A DNA stretch of 64,000 bases from Phocoena phocoena (GCF_963924675.1 NC_089224.1:65829464-65893463), one strand, 5' to 3'. Numbered from the stretch's first letter, positions 1 to 12,709 are shown. Program-made: numbers and translations. The notes: a model not told the origin generated them from the letters alone.

Positions 1-3000
1 TGAGTTCTATTTAGCAAAATATCCTGGGGCCCATTTTTGACGTCCTGACAGCAGATCCTTTGGTTCTAAAGTTATGCTTCTGGGTAAGTTTCTGGGATGT
101 TAACCTAGAGGGTCTGCCAGCCCCCCTCTTCTAAACAGTATGAACCATATAACAGAACAAAGTTGGTTTTAGAGCCAATACGGGGATACTGGTATACTCT
201 TCCACAGCAGGCCGGGAGAACACTCTGAGTTAAGGATGCTTGGGGTCTAGTCCTTTTCAAGCCACAAAAGGACACAGAATGGAGCTGACTATCCTAGGAA
301 AACTCTCCTCCCTGCCCCCCACCTGCCAAGAATCACATTCCAGCTAGGAACTGATCTACTCAGGGAAATCAGGCCCCAACAGAATACATATTCATTCTAA
401 AGTCTGTCTGCTTGACTGCAGATCTCATTTCAACTCCATCCTTTGCTATTCAGATCCTGGAAAAACTATTGCTGGCCAGAGCTCCCTAAGGAATGTGGAT
501 TGGCAAAAGGACCTCTCAGAGAAGGATACCTTAACAAGAATCCTTCATGAAAACAGAATCCTTCAGCAGCAAAAACATTTTTTTTTTTTTGGTCAAAAAC
601 GGTTCTTTTCACTCACCCCTGTAAGCTTGACAACACAACCATAACAGGATAAGATGCTGCCAACAAGCCTTAATGAATTAGCATGTATACTTGACCTTGG
701 TCAAGAGTTTCCTAGCAACAACAACAATCCATGTAGGCTGATGTTGGATTCAGGATAGAGGGAAAGGGAGAGAGGATGGGGGGAGGTGATGTCAAGGAAA
801 CCAAGGCTCAGATGAAGCCAGGATGCTTCTCCACCCTCATTACATCATCTTTCTCCAAAAAAAATAACAACTAAAAAAAAGAAGGTGGGCACAAAAGTGC
901 ACATGATCAGGGCAGGTGTTAACATCAAGCCCTCACACTTCCCAGGATTTTAGCAATATCTCACTCTCAGCAGGAAAGTGGCTGGTTTCTGTCTAAGAAG
1001 TGTTAGTGCCGGAATGGTTTCCTCCCTCAAAATACTTTCACCAATTGGTCTCTGGAACTGGGGATGCCAATAAAAGGTAAATGTTATGTTAAGGGGGTGG
1101 TGCATACTGCCATCATCACTAGTTAGCAGTTGAGTTTGACTTAATCAGACCAGCCCTGCAAAATAAAAGCTGATACTAAAGTGTTGCTCAAAGTGGAACT
1201 GGAGACCCTAGGTTATTCAGAGTGCCTGACCAGATGGGCAGTACCGTGAGGGCACGGGAGGGATGTGAGTGCTGGGGGAAGCAGAAGGGCAACACCAGGC
1301 TGGAGAAAGTGAGGAAGGGGTGCTAACAGCCAACTCCTCTAATTCAGTTTGCCACTGACCAACCCTAAATGTTAAGTGAGTATTGGCCGACTAAGGCAAC
1401 TAATACACCAAACTTGTAATTCTGATTTCACATTTCCATGGAGGACTCGATCTCTGCAAAACCATTTTCGCTCAGCCATTCTGGGAAATAAATCTGATAA
1501 CTTGTTTTACAGATGAGGAAACTGAATCTGAGGAAGAAAGGAGGTGAGCAACTCAACGTAGCTGCAGCAGGTCGATGATAGAGCTAAGATTTACATATAA
1601 TGAATGCTTACTGAGCGCCAGCGTTGTGACTTCCTCTGAGTTACAAGAGGAGGAAAAGACACTATGCCTTCAATAGACCTGACAGTGACTTACAGAGGCA
1701 ATAGGCGAATGCACGTGAGACAAGGAGAAAGACGGACAGTAAAGAATCAAGTTTTAAACTGTAGTTTGCAGTTTAAGTTGGTGGTTACCAATTCTGACTG
1801 GGCCTCAGGAATACTCATGATAAGACCCGACGTCCAGAGATTTCAATCAGGAAGTTTGGAATCTGGAATCTATCTGTTCAAAGACTGGGGCCCTGACTGC
1901 ACTGAATACGAATGGGATCTGGTCAGAAGTGAGAGCCAGTGTGGTAAGGAGTGGGGTATGGAGGCAAGTCCGCATAAACAGAAGCAGATGTAGAATTCGT
2001 AAGTACAAGGCCAATGAGTAAGCCAATGCAGGGTGGGGGCGGGGGGGGGTCCTTACATGCCAAAAGCGCCATCTGGTCTCGGTCCAGTGGGGTCTGCCTA
2101 GTCCCATGAGGAAATTACTGCCTGGAGGAATCTGTCTTTGCCCAAGACAAAGGGGTGGAGACATCTTGGATAATTTGCGCTCTAAAGCTGTGAAATGTGT
2201 CACAGACCATGATTGGTAGGTCAAGGCTGCTGGGTCACATAACCCAGCTATTTTCAGCTATTCTGTCTGTGGAAACTTGAGGCCAAAATGCCCAGCCTGG
2301 CTCCAAACCTCCTTCAATCCATTCCCAGACTTCGTCCGTTTCTGGTGTCCCACGGGCAGGATGTGACCAACTAAAGAGGTCAGCCAGGCACACCAAGTGG
2401 GCAGCTGAGTGCCCGTTGTCTTCCTGTGCAAAGCAGCGGGAGAGAGAGATTGCCAGTGGGACTCTTGAGGAGAGTGAGGTGGCCTCTGTCAAAAAAACCC
2501 AACATCCTCGCCATGCCTGCTCTCCCGTGAAAACCTGTGTTTCAAAGAAAGTGGACTGACAAGCTACATCTTTGTATTAAGAACATGTTGTCAGATACAC
2601 CTGTAATGGGAGTATTTCCCATTTTGAAGATGATCACATTTACAGATAAATCGCAATTCATAATTCCATGGGCCCAGGATTTAACTGGGTTACATATGGA
2701 ATTCAATTAGCTATGATCTATCTGCTCCCCTCCCTGCACCTTCCCTTCCTCCCCTGTACAGCCCCAGTCCACTGACAGAAAATACCGAGAGTGTACAGTT
2801 GGGAGAACTAACACAATGGTTTCTAAAGACTCCTGGGAACTTTCCTGAGCTCCAACTTACTAAGCGGGCATGTGAGACACCCAAACCATGGCCCTGCGCG
2901 CTGCGTTTCTACCTGGAAAGTGATAACAAAATGCTCTCTGGCAAAATCATGCAGTTCCTTCCCTGTGGTTCTCCCCAAATTTCTTGGCACAGCTTCACAT

Positions 3001-3725
3001 ACACACTGACTAGTGAGACAATCCATTAAAAAGTTGAGAAAGATTCCTCTGGGGAGTGGGGTCAGGTCAAGAGAAAAAACTGGAGCCTGGGGGTTAAAAA
3101 AAATCAATCTTCCCATCACGTATCTTCATTCCACGCAGCACAGAGAATTGGAGACCTCGCGTTCTGCTGTGCAGATCATCAGACTGGTTTGTGCCAGTGA
3201 TTCCAATATGGTGATGCTCTGATGACAGTGGGGAGATACCTGCCTTGCCCGGTAAACAGGGCTGGTCTGGAGCTGAACTGACAGGTAATACTCAAAAGGT
3301 GAGCTAAAATAATCAGGAATACTTCAAATCCAGGAGGAGAGAGCAATAGCACACATACTCCTACCTCCTTTGGCTTTTTCATGATTGAAATAAATTACAT
3401 ATTTGCTCTCTGATAGGGACTCCCAGGTCAGGCCTTTTCATTTCCAAGTTGTAACAGTAAGATTATTACATGTTTAAAAACATTACCCTGGTCACATCAG
3501 GTCCTCACAGTTCACAGAAAAGTGAATTTTTTTTAATTGACAACACGGTTCTGTTATTTAGAGCATTACTCCCCATTGCCAAGGATATGGCCATTTACCG
3601 CTGACCCTAAGTTGCAGAATGGGCCGTTATATGTACCCTACCATGGCTTATGGCACCTTGAAAACATTTCATGTTTAAAGTACAGACCATTAACCTAAGT
3701 GAGTATATAAACCTGAGGAGGAATC
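1..3725. other. Unassigned intronic sequence
   Basis: No coding exon seen. The only repeat-like part is a MIR-like piece near 1500-1610. There is a G-rich run at about 2033-2050. Open frames here are short, lack homology I recognise, and overlap one another on both strands. Confidence 0.6.
1500..1610 (-). mobile_element. MIR-like SINE fragment
   Basis: The stretch TTTTACAGATGAGGAAACTG followed by gag-rich sequence and an AGAGCTAAGATTT-like end matches the antisense core and tail of the mammal-wide MIR SINE. It is old and diverged, with no target duplication visible. Confidence 0.5.
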
Positions 3726-3740
3726 AATGCATCCACTTTG

Positions 3741-3940
3741 TTTTTTTTTTTTTTGTTTTTTTTTTTTTTTTTTACGGTACGCAGGCCTCTCACTGTTGTG
3801 GCCTCTCCCCTTGCGGAGCACAGGCTCCAGACGCGCAGGCTCAGCGGCCATGCATGTGGGATCTTCCTGGACCGGGGCATGAACCCGTGTCCCCTGCATC
3901 GGCAGGCGGACTCTCAACCACTGCGCCACCAGGGAAGCCC
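3741..3940 (-). mobile_element. CHR-2-type tRNA-derived SINE with internal deletion
   Basis: Inverted copy: a T-rich run on the left (the A-tail) and the tRNA-derived head GGGCTTCCCTGGTGGCGCAG on the right. A 15-bp direct repeat AATGCATCCACTTTG flanks it at 3726-3740 and 3941-3955, a perfect target-site duplication. About 26 bases are missing between GGCCATG and CATGTGGG relative to the other copies here. The A-tail is interrupted by a C on the element strand. Non-coding. Confidence 0.95.
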
Positions 3941-4432
3941 AATGCATCCACTTTGACCTCAGCAAACATCCTTCTCACTGCAGCTATTCGTATTCTAGCT
4001 GCCATCCTTCCCATGTATGTTCAGCAGTTTCTAAACTCTAAGCCCATTATCCAACCCACAGTTCCTGAACTCTTCAGGTTATTCACTGTCAAGATGCAAA
4101 TCCACTTACCAATTAGGGTTCTTCACCTTAAGCAGTACAGCCCTATCCTTGACCTACTTTTTACCTCTTTACTCTTATGTGTGTAACATAAGCCAAATGT
4201 AAGTGTGTGTGCCTAGTACATACACAAACACAGCATGAAATTAAAATGAAAAACTCAGAACACTCAGCTCACCATATAACAGTTAATAAAGCAGTCACTT
4301 TCTATAAATTGTGCACATAAATATACAGAAGTGTTTGCCTTTCTCTGTTTTTCCAAGAAAATGGATGATAACATTGAGACAATCCCTTTGTACAGTTAGT
4401 GATCTCTGAATAATGATTCCAACTCTTATTTT

Positions 4433-4634
4433 CTTTTTTTTTGCGGTACGCGGGCCTCTCACTGCTGTGGCCTCTCCCGTTGCGGAGCACAGGCTCCGGA
4501 CGCACAGGCTCAGCGGCCATGGCTCACGGGCCCAGCCACTCCGCGGCATGTGGGATCTTCCCGGACTGGGGCACGAACCCGTGTCTCCCCAATTGGCAGG
4601 TGGACTCTCAACCACTGCGCCACCAGGGAAGCCC
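4433..4634 (-). mobile_element. CHR-2-type tRNA-derived SINE
   Basis: Full-length inverted copy with a short A-tail. Imperfect 14-bp target duplication CCAACTCTTATTTT (4419-4432) and CCAACCCTTGTTTT (4635-4648), two mismatches. It lies about 500 bp from the copy at 3741 in the same orientation, but the target sites differ, so the two are independent insertions. Confidence 0.93.
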
Positions 4635-4648
4635 CCAACCCTTGTTTT

Positions 4649-5132
4649 TTTAATAAGGCAAAGAGATACCGAAATCGAGTTTTAAAAGTCAAACGGTACT
4701 ATATGGCTTATGGCAAAAACTGAAGTCCTTTTCCCTACTCCTCCCCACCCCCTTTTAGCATTTCTTCTGGTATTTACTTCCACATCATAAATAGGGTGTT
4801 TACACTGCCTCTCCTTGATTTTTCAATTGCAGACATTATTTCCTGGCTTCTACTATAAAAGACTAGGATTTACCTATTTTATACTATACCTTCCCTTATC
4901 CTCTCAATATTCCCATTTTTGGTTAATCAATATTAAGTGTTTGCATGCTGAGGACTACGCACGTGGTACTCCCTGAGGCGCATGCATTACATTATCGCAT
5001 TTCGTGCCTGCATAACAATTGTTTTTAGTGAGGTAAATAGCTGCATTGTTTTTCCATTTGTTTAGTTTTCTGTATACTGATCAATAATTTAAGCCAAACT
5101 CTCTAAGACAATCTAAGATTCCTCTCAGTACA
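4649..5132. other. Unassigned AT-rich intronic sequence
   Basis: Lies between the second SINE and the first L1. No exon-like or recognisable repeat signal; pyrimidine-rich and AT-rich runs only. Confidence 0.5.
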
Positions 5133-6098
5133 AACATATTAGAAAATCTCAGATGGAGACAAGATGGAGTAAAAGGACTTGAGCGCACCTCTTCTTACAA
5201 AACGCCAAAATCACAACTAACTGCTGAACAAACATCAACAACAAACCCCCCCCACAGAACCTACTTAAAAAGATACCCTACATACAAACACAAAGAAGCC
5301 ACAAGAAGACATTAGGAGGGGCGCAATCACAATAAAATCAAATCCCATACCCACCAGGTTGGTGACCCACAAACTGGGAAATAATTATACCACAGAAGTT
5401 CTCCAACAAGAGTGAAAGTTCTGAGCCCCACGTCAGGCTCTCCAGCCTGGGGGTCTGGCAGTGGGAGGAGGAGCCCCCAGAGAATCTGGCTTTGAAGGCC
5501 AGCGGGATTTGATCACAGGAATTCCCCAGGACTGGGGGAAACAGAAACTCCACTCTTGGAGGGTGCACACAAGGTCTCGTGCATACCAGGACCCAGGGGA
5601 AAAAGCAGTGACCTCATAAGAGACTGGGCCAGACCCACCTGCTAGCACTGGAGGGTTTCCTGCAGAGGTGGGGTGCAGCTATGGCTCACCATGGGGACAG
5701 ACACTGGCGGTGACAGTTCTAGCGAGTACTCATTGGTGTGAGCCCACCAGGAGGCCGCCACTTTCTCACCAAGACCTGGCCCCACCCAGCAGCCTGTAGG
5801 CTCCAGTGCTGGGACACCTCAGGCCAAACAACCAACAGGGTAGGAACACAGCCCCACCCATCAGCAGACAGGCTGCTTAAAGTCTTCCTAAGCACACAGC
5901 TTCCTGCTAAACACACTGCTTGACAGAGCCCTGCCCACCAAAGGGACAGGACCCAGCTCCAACCACCAGTGGGCAGGAACCAGTTCCTCCCACCAGGAAG
6001 CCTGCACAGCCTCTTAGAACACGGGGCAGACAACAGAAGCAGGACGAAATACAACCCTGCAGCCTGCAGAACAGAAACCACAATCACAGAAAGACAAA

Positions 6099-6979
6099 AT
6101 GAGACAGCAGAGGAGTATGTCCCAGATGAAGGAACAAGATAAAACCCCAGGAAGAACAACTAAATGAAGTGGAGATAGGCAATCTATCTGAAAGAATTCA
6201 GAGTAACGATAGTAAAGATGATTGAAGATCTCGGCAAAAGAACAGAGGCACAGATCTAGATGTTTAACAAAGACCTATGAAAACTAAAGAACAAACAGTG
6301 ATGAGCAATATAATAACTGAAATGAAAAATACACTAGAAATCAATAGCAGAATAATTGAGGCAGAAAAATGGATAAGGGAGCTGGAAAACAGAATGGTGA
6401 AAATGACTGCCACAAAACAGAATAAAGAAAAAAAATGAAAAGAAATGAGGACAGTCTAAGAGACATCTGGGGACAACATTAACTGCACCAATATTCATAT
6501 TATAGGGGTCCCAGAAGGAAAAGAGAGAGAGAAAGACCTGAAAAAATATTTGAAGAGATAATAACTGAAAACTTCCCTAACATGGGAAAGGAAACAGTCA
6601 CCCAAGTCCAGAAAGTGCAGAAAGTCCCAGGCAGGATAAATCCAAGGAGGAACACGCCGAGACAAACAGTAATCAAATTGACAAAAATCAAAAACAAAAC
6701 ATATTAAAAGCAACAAGGGAAAAGCAACGAATAACATACAAGGGAATTCACATAAAGTTATCAGCTGATTACTCAGAAGAAACTCTGCAGGCCAGAAGGG
6801 AGTGGCGTGATATATTTAAAGTGATGAAAGGGAAGAACCCAGAACCAAGAATACTTTACCCAGCAAGGTTCTCATTCAGATTTGATGAAGAAATCAAAAA
6901 CTTTACAGACAAGCAAAAGCTAAGAGAATTCAGCACCACCAGATCAGCTTTGCAACAATTTCTAAAGGAACTTCTCTAG
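6099..6979 (+). pseudogene. L1 ORF1 (RNA-binding protein) remnant
   Basis: The presumed start ATG is at 6099 after the 5'UTR, and the frame should end at the TAG at 6977-6979. The span is 881 bases, not a multiple of three, so net frameshifts are present, and there are internal stops. The homologous frame in the element at 12710 shows what is lost: a coiled-coil N-terminal half and an RNA-binding C-terminal half ending near QKLREFSTT. In living L1s this protein binds the L1 RNA as a trimer; this copy cannot make it. Confidence 0.85.
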
Positions 6980-7342
6980 GCGGAAAAGAAAAGGCCACAA
7001 CTAGAAACAAGAAAATTACGGATGGAAAACCTCACCACTAAAGGCAAATATAAAGGCAGGAAATCATTCGCACACAAATATATCAAAACTAGGAATTGTG
7101 AGAAAAGGAGGGCACAAACGCAGGATACTGGAAATGCATTTGAAATTAACAGACCAGCAACTTAAAACAATCTTGTTTATATACAGACTGCTTTATCAAA
7201 ACCTCACGGAATATCTATGATACACACAAGAAGAAAAAGCAGTCCAAATACAACACTAAAGTTAGCCACCAAATCACAAGAGAACAGAAGAGGTAGGGAA
7301 GAAAAAAAGACTTTGAAAAACAAATCCAAAACAATTAACAAA

Positions 7343-10300
7343 ATGGCAGTAAGAACATTCATATCAATAAAATTACCTTAAATGTAGATGGATTAAATGC
7401 TCCAACCAGAAGATACAGACTGGCTGAATGGATACAAAAACAAGACCTGTGTATATGCTGTCTACAAGAGACCCACTTCAGATCTAGGGACGCATGCAGG
7501 CTGAAAGCGAGGGGATGGAAAAAGGTATTCCATGCAAATGGAAATCAAAAGGAAGCTGGAGTAGCAATACTCATATCAGACAAAATAGACTTTAATAAAG
7601 GCTGTCACAAGAGACAAAGTAGAACACTACATAATGATCAAGGGATCAATCCAAGAAGAAAATATAACGATTGTAAATGTATCTGCACCCAACACAGGAG
7701 CACCTCAGTATATCAGGCAAATACTAGCAGACATAAAAGGAGAAATTGACAGTAACACAATAATAGTGTGGGACTTTAACACCTCACTTTCATCCATGGA
7801 CAGATCATTCAGACAGAAACTCAATAAAGAAACACAGGCCTTAAATGACACATTAGACCACATGGACTTAATTGATATTTATACAGCATTCCATCCAAAA
7901 GCAGCAGAATACACATTCTTTTCAAGGGCACATGGAACATTCTCCAGGATAGATCACACCTTGGGCTCAAATCAAGGCCTCAGTAAACTTAAAATTGAAA
8001 TCATATCAAGCATCTTTTCTGACCACAATGCTATGAGATTAGAAATCAACTACAAGAAAAAAAAAAACTAAAAAACACAAACACATGGAGGCTAAACAAT
8101 ATGCTACTAAACAACCAATGGATCACTGAGAAATCAAAGAGGAAATTAAAATATACCTAGAGACAAATGAAACTGAAAGCATGACAGTCCAAAACCTACA
8201 GGGTACAGCAAAAGCAGTTCTAAGAGAAGTTTACAGCAATACAATCTTACCTCAGGAAAAAAGAAAAATCAAAACCAACCTATCCTTACACCTAAAGCAA
8301 CTAAAGAAGAAGAAACAAAACCAAAAGTTAGTAGAAGGAAAGACATCATAAAGACCAGAGCAGAAATGAATGAAATAGAGAGGAAGAAAACAATAGCAAA
8401 GATCAATGACACTAGAAGTTGGTTCTTTGAAAAGATAAACAGAGTTGATAAACCTTTAGCCAGACTCATCAAGAAAAAAAGGGAGAGGGCTCAAATCAAT
8501 AAAACTATAAATGAAAAAGGAGTTACAACAGACACGAAAGAAATTCAAAGGATCATAAGAGACTACTACAAGCAACTATATGCCAATAAAATGGACAACC
8601 TGGAAGAAATGGAAAAATTATTAGAAAGATACAACCTTCCAAGACTGAACCAGGAAAAAACAGAAAATATGAATAGACTGAAATTGACACTGATTTAAAA
8701 AAAACTTCAAACACACAAAACTCCAGGACCATGGCTGCGTGCACAAATTCTATCAAACATTTAGAGAAGAGTTAACATCTATCCTTCTGAAACTTTTCCA
8801 AAATATTGCAAAGGAAGGAACACTGCCAAACTCATTCTATGAGGCCACCATCACCCTGATACTGAAACCAAAGATACCACACACAAAAAAGAAAAGTACA
8901 GGCCAATATCATGATGAACACTGATGCAAAAATCCTCAACAAAATACTAACAAACCAAATCCAGCAATACATTAAAAGGATCATACACCATGATCAAGTG
9001 GGATTTATCCCAGGGATGCAAGGATTCTTCAATATCTGCAAATCATTCAGTGTGTACACCACCTCAATAAATTGAAGAATAAAAACCATATGATCATCTC
9101 AATAGATGCATAAAAAAATTCTGACAAAATCTGACACCCATGTATGATAAAAACTCTCCAGGAAGTGGGCACAGAGGGAACTTAACGTAATAAAGGCAAT
9201 ATATGAGAAACCTACAGCAAACATCATACTCAATGGTAAAAAGCTGAAAGCATTTCCTCTAAGATCAGGAACAAGACAAGGTTGTCCACTCTTGCCACTT
9301 TTATTCAACATAATTTTGGAAGTCCCAGCCATAGCAATCAGAGAAGAAAAAGAAATAAGAGGAATCCAAATCGGAAAAGAAGAAGTAAAACTGTCACTGT
9401 TTGCAGATGATATAATACTACTCATAGAAAATCCTAAAGATTCTACCAGAAAACTACTAGAGCTCATCAATGAATCTGGTAAAGTTGCAGGATGCAAAAT
9501 TAATACACAGAAATCTGTTGCATTTATATACACTAACAACAAAAGATGAGAAAGAGAAAGTAAAGAAACAATCCCATTTACCATCGTGTCAAAAAGAAAA
9601 AAATACCTAGGAATAAACGTACCTGAGGAGGCAAAAGACCTGTACTCCTAAAACTATTCACATAAGATGCTGATGAAAGAATCTAAAATGACACAAACAG
9701 ATGGAAAGATATACCATGTTCTTGGACTGGAAGAATCAATATTGTCAAAATGACTATACTACCCAAGGCAGACTACAGAGTCAATGAAATCCCTATCAAA
9801 TTACCAATGGCATTTTTCATTGGAAAAATGAAACAAAAACAAAAAATCTTAGAATTTGTATGGAAGCACAAAAGACCCCAAATAGCCAAAGCAATCTTCA
9901 GAGAAAAACGGAGCTGGAGGAATCAGGCACCATGACTTCAGACTACACTACAAAGCTACAGTCATTAAAACAGTATGGTACCGGCACAAAGATAAATATA
10001 GATTAATGGAAAAGGACAGAAAGCCCAGGAATAAACCCACACACTTATAGTCAATTACTCTATGACAAAGGAGGCAAGAATATACAATGGAGAAAAGACA
10101 GTCTCTTCAATAAGTGGTGATGGGAAAACTGGACAGTTACATGTAAAAGAATGAAACTAGAACACTGTCTAACACCATACACAAAAATAAACTCGAAATG
10201 GATTAAAGACCTAAAAGTAAGGCCAGATACTATAAAAACTCTTAAACAGAAACACAGGCAGAGCACTCTGACATAAATTGCAGCACTATCTTTTTTGATC

Positions 10301-11214
10301 CACCTCCTAGAGTTATGAAAATAAAAACAAAAATAAACAAATGGGACCTAATGAAACTTAAAAGCTTCTGAACAGCAAAGGAAACCATAAACAAAACAAA
10401 AAGACAACCCACAGAATGGGAGAAAATATTTGCAAATGATGTGACCAACAAGGGATTAATCTCCAAAATTTACAAACAGCTCATGCGGCTCAATATCAAA
10501 AAAAAACAAACAACCCAATCAAAAAAATGGGCAGAAGATCTAAATACATATTTCTCCAAAGAAGACATACAGATGGTCAAGAGGCACATGAAAAGATGCT
10601 CAACATTGCTTTATTAGAGAAATGCAGATCAAAACTACAATGAGGTATCACCTCACACCGGTTAGAATGGCCATCATCAAAAAGTCTACAAACAATAAAT
10701 GCTGGAGAGGGTGTGGAGAAAAGGGAACCCTCCTACACTGTTGGTGAGAATGTAAATTGGTACAGCCTCTATGGAGAACAATATGGAGGTTCCTTAAAAA
10801 ACTAAAAAAAGAGAGCTACCATATGAACCAGCAGTCCCACTCCCAGGCATATATATGATGAAAAACATGGTTGGAAAGGATATATGCACCCCAATGTTCA
10901 CTGCAGCTCTATTTACAACGGCCAAGCCATGGGAGCAACCTAAATGTCCACCAACAGATGAATGGATAAAGATGCAGCACATATATACAATGGAATACTA
11001 CTCAACCATTAAAAGGAATGAAATAATGCCATTTGCAGTGACAGGGATGGTAAGTGAAGTAAGTCAAACAGAGAAAGACAAATATCAGATGATATCACTT
11101 ATATGTGGAATGCAAAAAAATGACACAAATGAAATTATTTGCAAAACAGAAAAACTCACAGACTTAGAGAATGAATTTATGGTTACCGGGGGGAAGGGTG
11201 CAGGGGAGGGATAG
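7343..11214 (+). pseudogene. L1 ORF2 (endonuclease/reverse transcriptase) remnant
   Basis: An ATG at 7343 opens MAVRTFISI, the usual L1 ORF2 start, but a stop follows within the first codons after a small deletion. Recognisable pieces in order: endonuclease (WDFNTSL, near 7772, and SDHNAMR, near 8020-8040), the linker [18 protein letters not shown] near 8430-8490, the reverse-transcriptase motif FADDII at 9400-9417, and the cysteine-rich end near 10700-11100. Frames change repeatedly, so no functional protein is possible. The exact stop is uncertain (about 11115-11214). Confidence 0.88.
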
Positions 11215-11451
11215 ATTAGGAGTTTGGGATTGACATGTACCCACTGCCATATTCAAAACAGATAACGAACAAGGATCTACTCTCCAGCACAGGGAACTCT
11301 GCTCAATGTTCTGTAAAAACCTAAATGGGAAAAGAATTTGAAAAAGAATATATACATGTATATGTATAACTGAATCACTTAGCTGTACACGTAAAACTAA
11401 CACAACATTGTTAATCAACTATACTCCAATATAAACTAAAAAAATTAAAAA

Positions 11452-11514
11452 GTAGTATATCCTTCAAAGATAAAAAAAGTTCTAATTAAATACAGATTTA
11501 AAATATTTTAAAAA
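11452..11514 (+). other. Possible 3' transduction or tail sequence of the first L1
   Basis: After the L1 3' end with its A-rich tail (to about 11451) come about 60 bases unlike the L1 3' ends elsewhere in the window, then a second short A-run that abuts the target duplication at 11515. This order (tail, extra sequence, second tail, duplication) is what read-through past the L1 polyadenylation site would leave. It is short and AT-rich, so drift of the tail is an alternative. Confidence 0.4.
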
Positions 11515-11532
11515 AACATATTAGGAAATCTC

Positions 11533-12019
11533 TCATTTCCACCATTTCTGGAAACCTCCTACCTGGAGCTCTCCAAGTTATGGTCCACCCTAGACTGTGA
11601 TGCCTTGTCCTGCTACACGGTTGTCATCTCCTCCCCCATCACCCTGGGCATTGCTTTGCCTGTTTCTCCTGTTAGATTCCGTTTCCCAGATCCCATCTTC
11701 TTTCTTGAGTTTGATTTACACGCCCATTTTGGGGAAGCAATCCTTTAGTAGCTTCCTGAGAAAAGGTGCTTGGGAGGTAAATTTTCTGGGATTCTGCGTA
11801 ACTGAAAATATCTTTATTCCACCTTCACACTTAATTGGAAATTAGACTGGGTGTAGGCCTCCCAGTACCCAGTGTTGCTTTTGAGGAGTCCATCACCATT
11901 TTGATTCCTGATCATTTGTAACCTGTTTTTACCTCTCTGAAAGCATGGAGGATGTTCTCTTTCTACCTTCTGTTCTGAAATTTATGTGGATCTTTTTTTT
12001 ATTTCACTGTTCTAGGCAC
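11533..12019 (-). mobile_element. Ancient L1/HAL1-like repeat, piece 1
   Basis: Sequence such as TTTGAGGAGTCCATCACCAT and TTCTGAAATTTATGTGG resembles the antisense strand of an old mammalian L1/HAL1-type repeat. The same repeat resumes after the SINE at 12258 and again at 18387, after the younger L1. The family name is tentative; the split continuity is the main support. Confidence 0.5.
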
Positions 12020-12031
12020 CCAATGGAATCT

Positions 12032-12245
12032 CATTTTCTTTTCTTTTTTTTGCTGTATGCAGGCCTCTCACTGTTGTGGCCTCTCCCGTTGTGGAGCACA
12101 GGCTCTGGATGCGCAGGCTCAGTGGCCATGGGCCACAGGCCTAGCCGCTCCGCGGCATGTGGGATCTTCCAAGACCGGGGCACGAACCCGTGTCCCCTGC
12201 ATCGGCAGGTGGACTCTCAACCACTGCACCACCAGGGAAGCCCGG
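12032..12245 (-). mobile_element. CHR-2-type tRNA-derived SINE
   Basis: Inverted copy with a T-rich left end and the tRNA-derived head at the right. A 12-bp direct repeat CCAATGGAATCT (12020-12031 and 12246-12257) flanks it. It is inserted into the ancient L1/HAL1-like repeat. Several point changes from the other copies suggest moderate age. Confidence 0.93.
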
Positions 12246-12257
12246 CCAATGGAATCT

Positions 12258-12446
12258 TTTAATCAGGAAACTCTCACGTCCTTTGCTTCTAGGAAACAGT
12301 CTTTCACAATATCTCAATATTATCTATGTTCCTACTTCTTTCCATCCATTACCTTAATTATTCTACTTTCTTGAAGATCTCCTCTACTTTGTCTTCTAAG
12401 CTTCCTACTAAAGGATTTTAAAAATTCCTGCTGGCATTTTTTGATT
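12258..12446 (-). mobile_element. Ancient L1/HAL1-like repeat, piece 2
   Basis: Continuation of the old antisense repeat between the SINE and the L1. It ends at the L1 target site GATT/AAAAATTTTT. TT/AAAA is the standard L1 endonuclease target on the top strand. Confidence 0.5.
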
Positions 12447-12458
12447 AAAAATTTTTGG

Positions 12459-12583
12459 GGACTCTAGGAGGGCTCACGCCAGGGAGTGCTTCCCAGAACT
12501 TCTGCTGCTGGTGTCCTTGTCCCCATGGTGAACCACAGCCACCGCCCACCTCTGCAGGAGACCCTCCACTGCTGGCAATCCCC
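12459..12583 (-). mobile_element. Inverted 5'UTR segment of the L1 (twin-priming type)
   Basis: Read on the minus strand, 12580 down to about 12469 aligns with the forward 5'UTR of the first L1 at about 5640-5756 (shared blocks GGAGGGT-TCCTGCAGAGGTG, TCACCATGGGGAC, GTTCT-G-GA-TACTC). From about 12588 the forward strand matches the first L1 from about 5991 (ACCAGGAAGCCT). About 235 bases between the two points are missing at the inversion junction. Confidence 0.85.
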
Positions 12584-12709
12584 TACACCAGGAAGCCTAC
12601 ACAACCCACTGAACCAACTGTAGCCACTAGGGACAGACACCAAAAACAAAGGGAACTACGAACCTGCAGTCTGCAAAAAGGAGACCCCAAACACAGTAAG
12701 ATAAGCAAA

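Larger units (their letters stand above)
5151..11514 (+). mobile_element. Near full-length LINE-1, inactive
   Basis: Begins with an L1 5'UTR-like head (AGATGGAGACAAGATGGAGT), then ORF1 and ORF2 remains, a 3'UTR and an A-rich end, in about 6.36 kb, close to the full L1 length. An 18-bp direct repeat with one mismatch flanks it (5133-5150 and 11515-11532, AACATATTAGAAAATCTC versus AACATATTAGGAAATCTC). Both frames carry frameshifts and stops, so it cannot move. It lies antisense to APBA1. The 3' end belongs to a different L1 subfamily from the element at 12459. Confidence 0.93.

Noticed and set aside
3741..3940. tRNA gene signal in the SINE heads
   Set aside because: The head is tRNA-derived and keeps internal promoter-like boxes, but no complete tRNA fold with an acceptor stem is present.
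3690..3965. Open frames across the SINEs (also at 4295-4692, 28679-29034, 49329-49874, 54217-54749, 55066-55487, 56595-56922)
   Set aside because: Similar peptides recur at every CHR-2 copy because the SINE itself has open frames. They are repeat artefacts, not genes.
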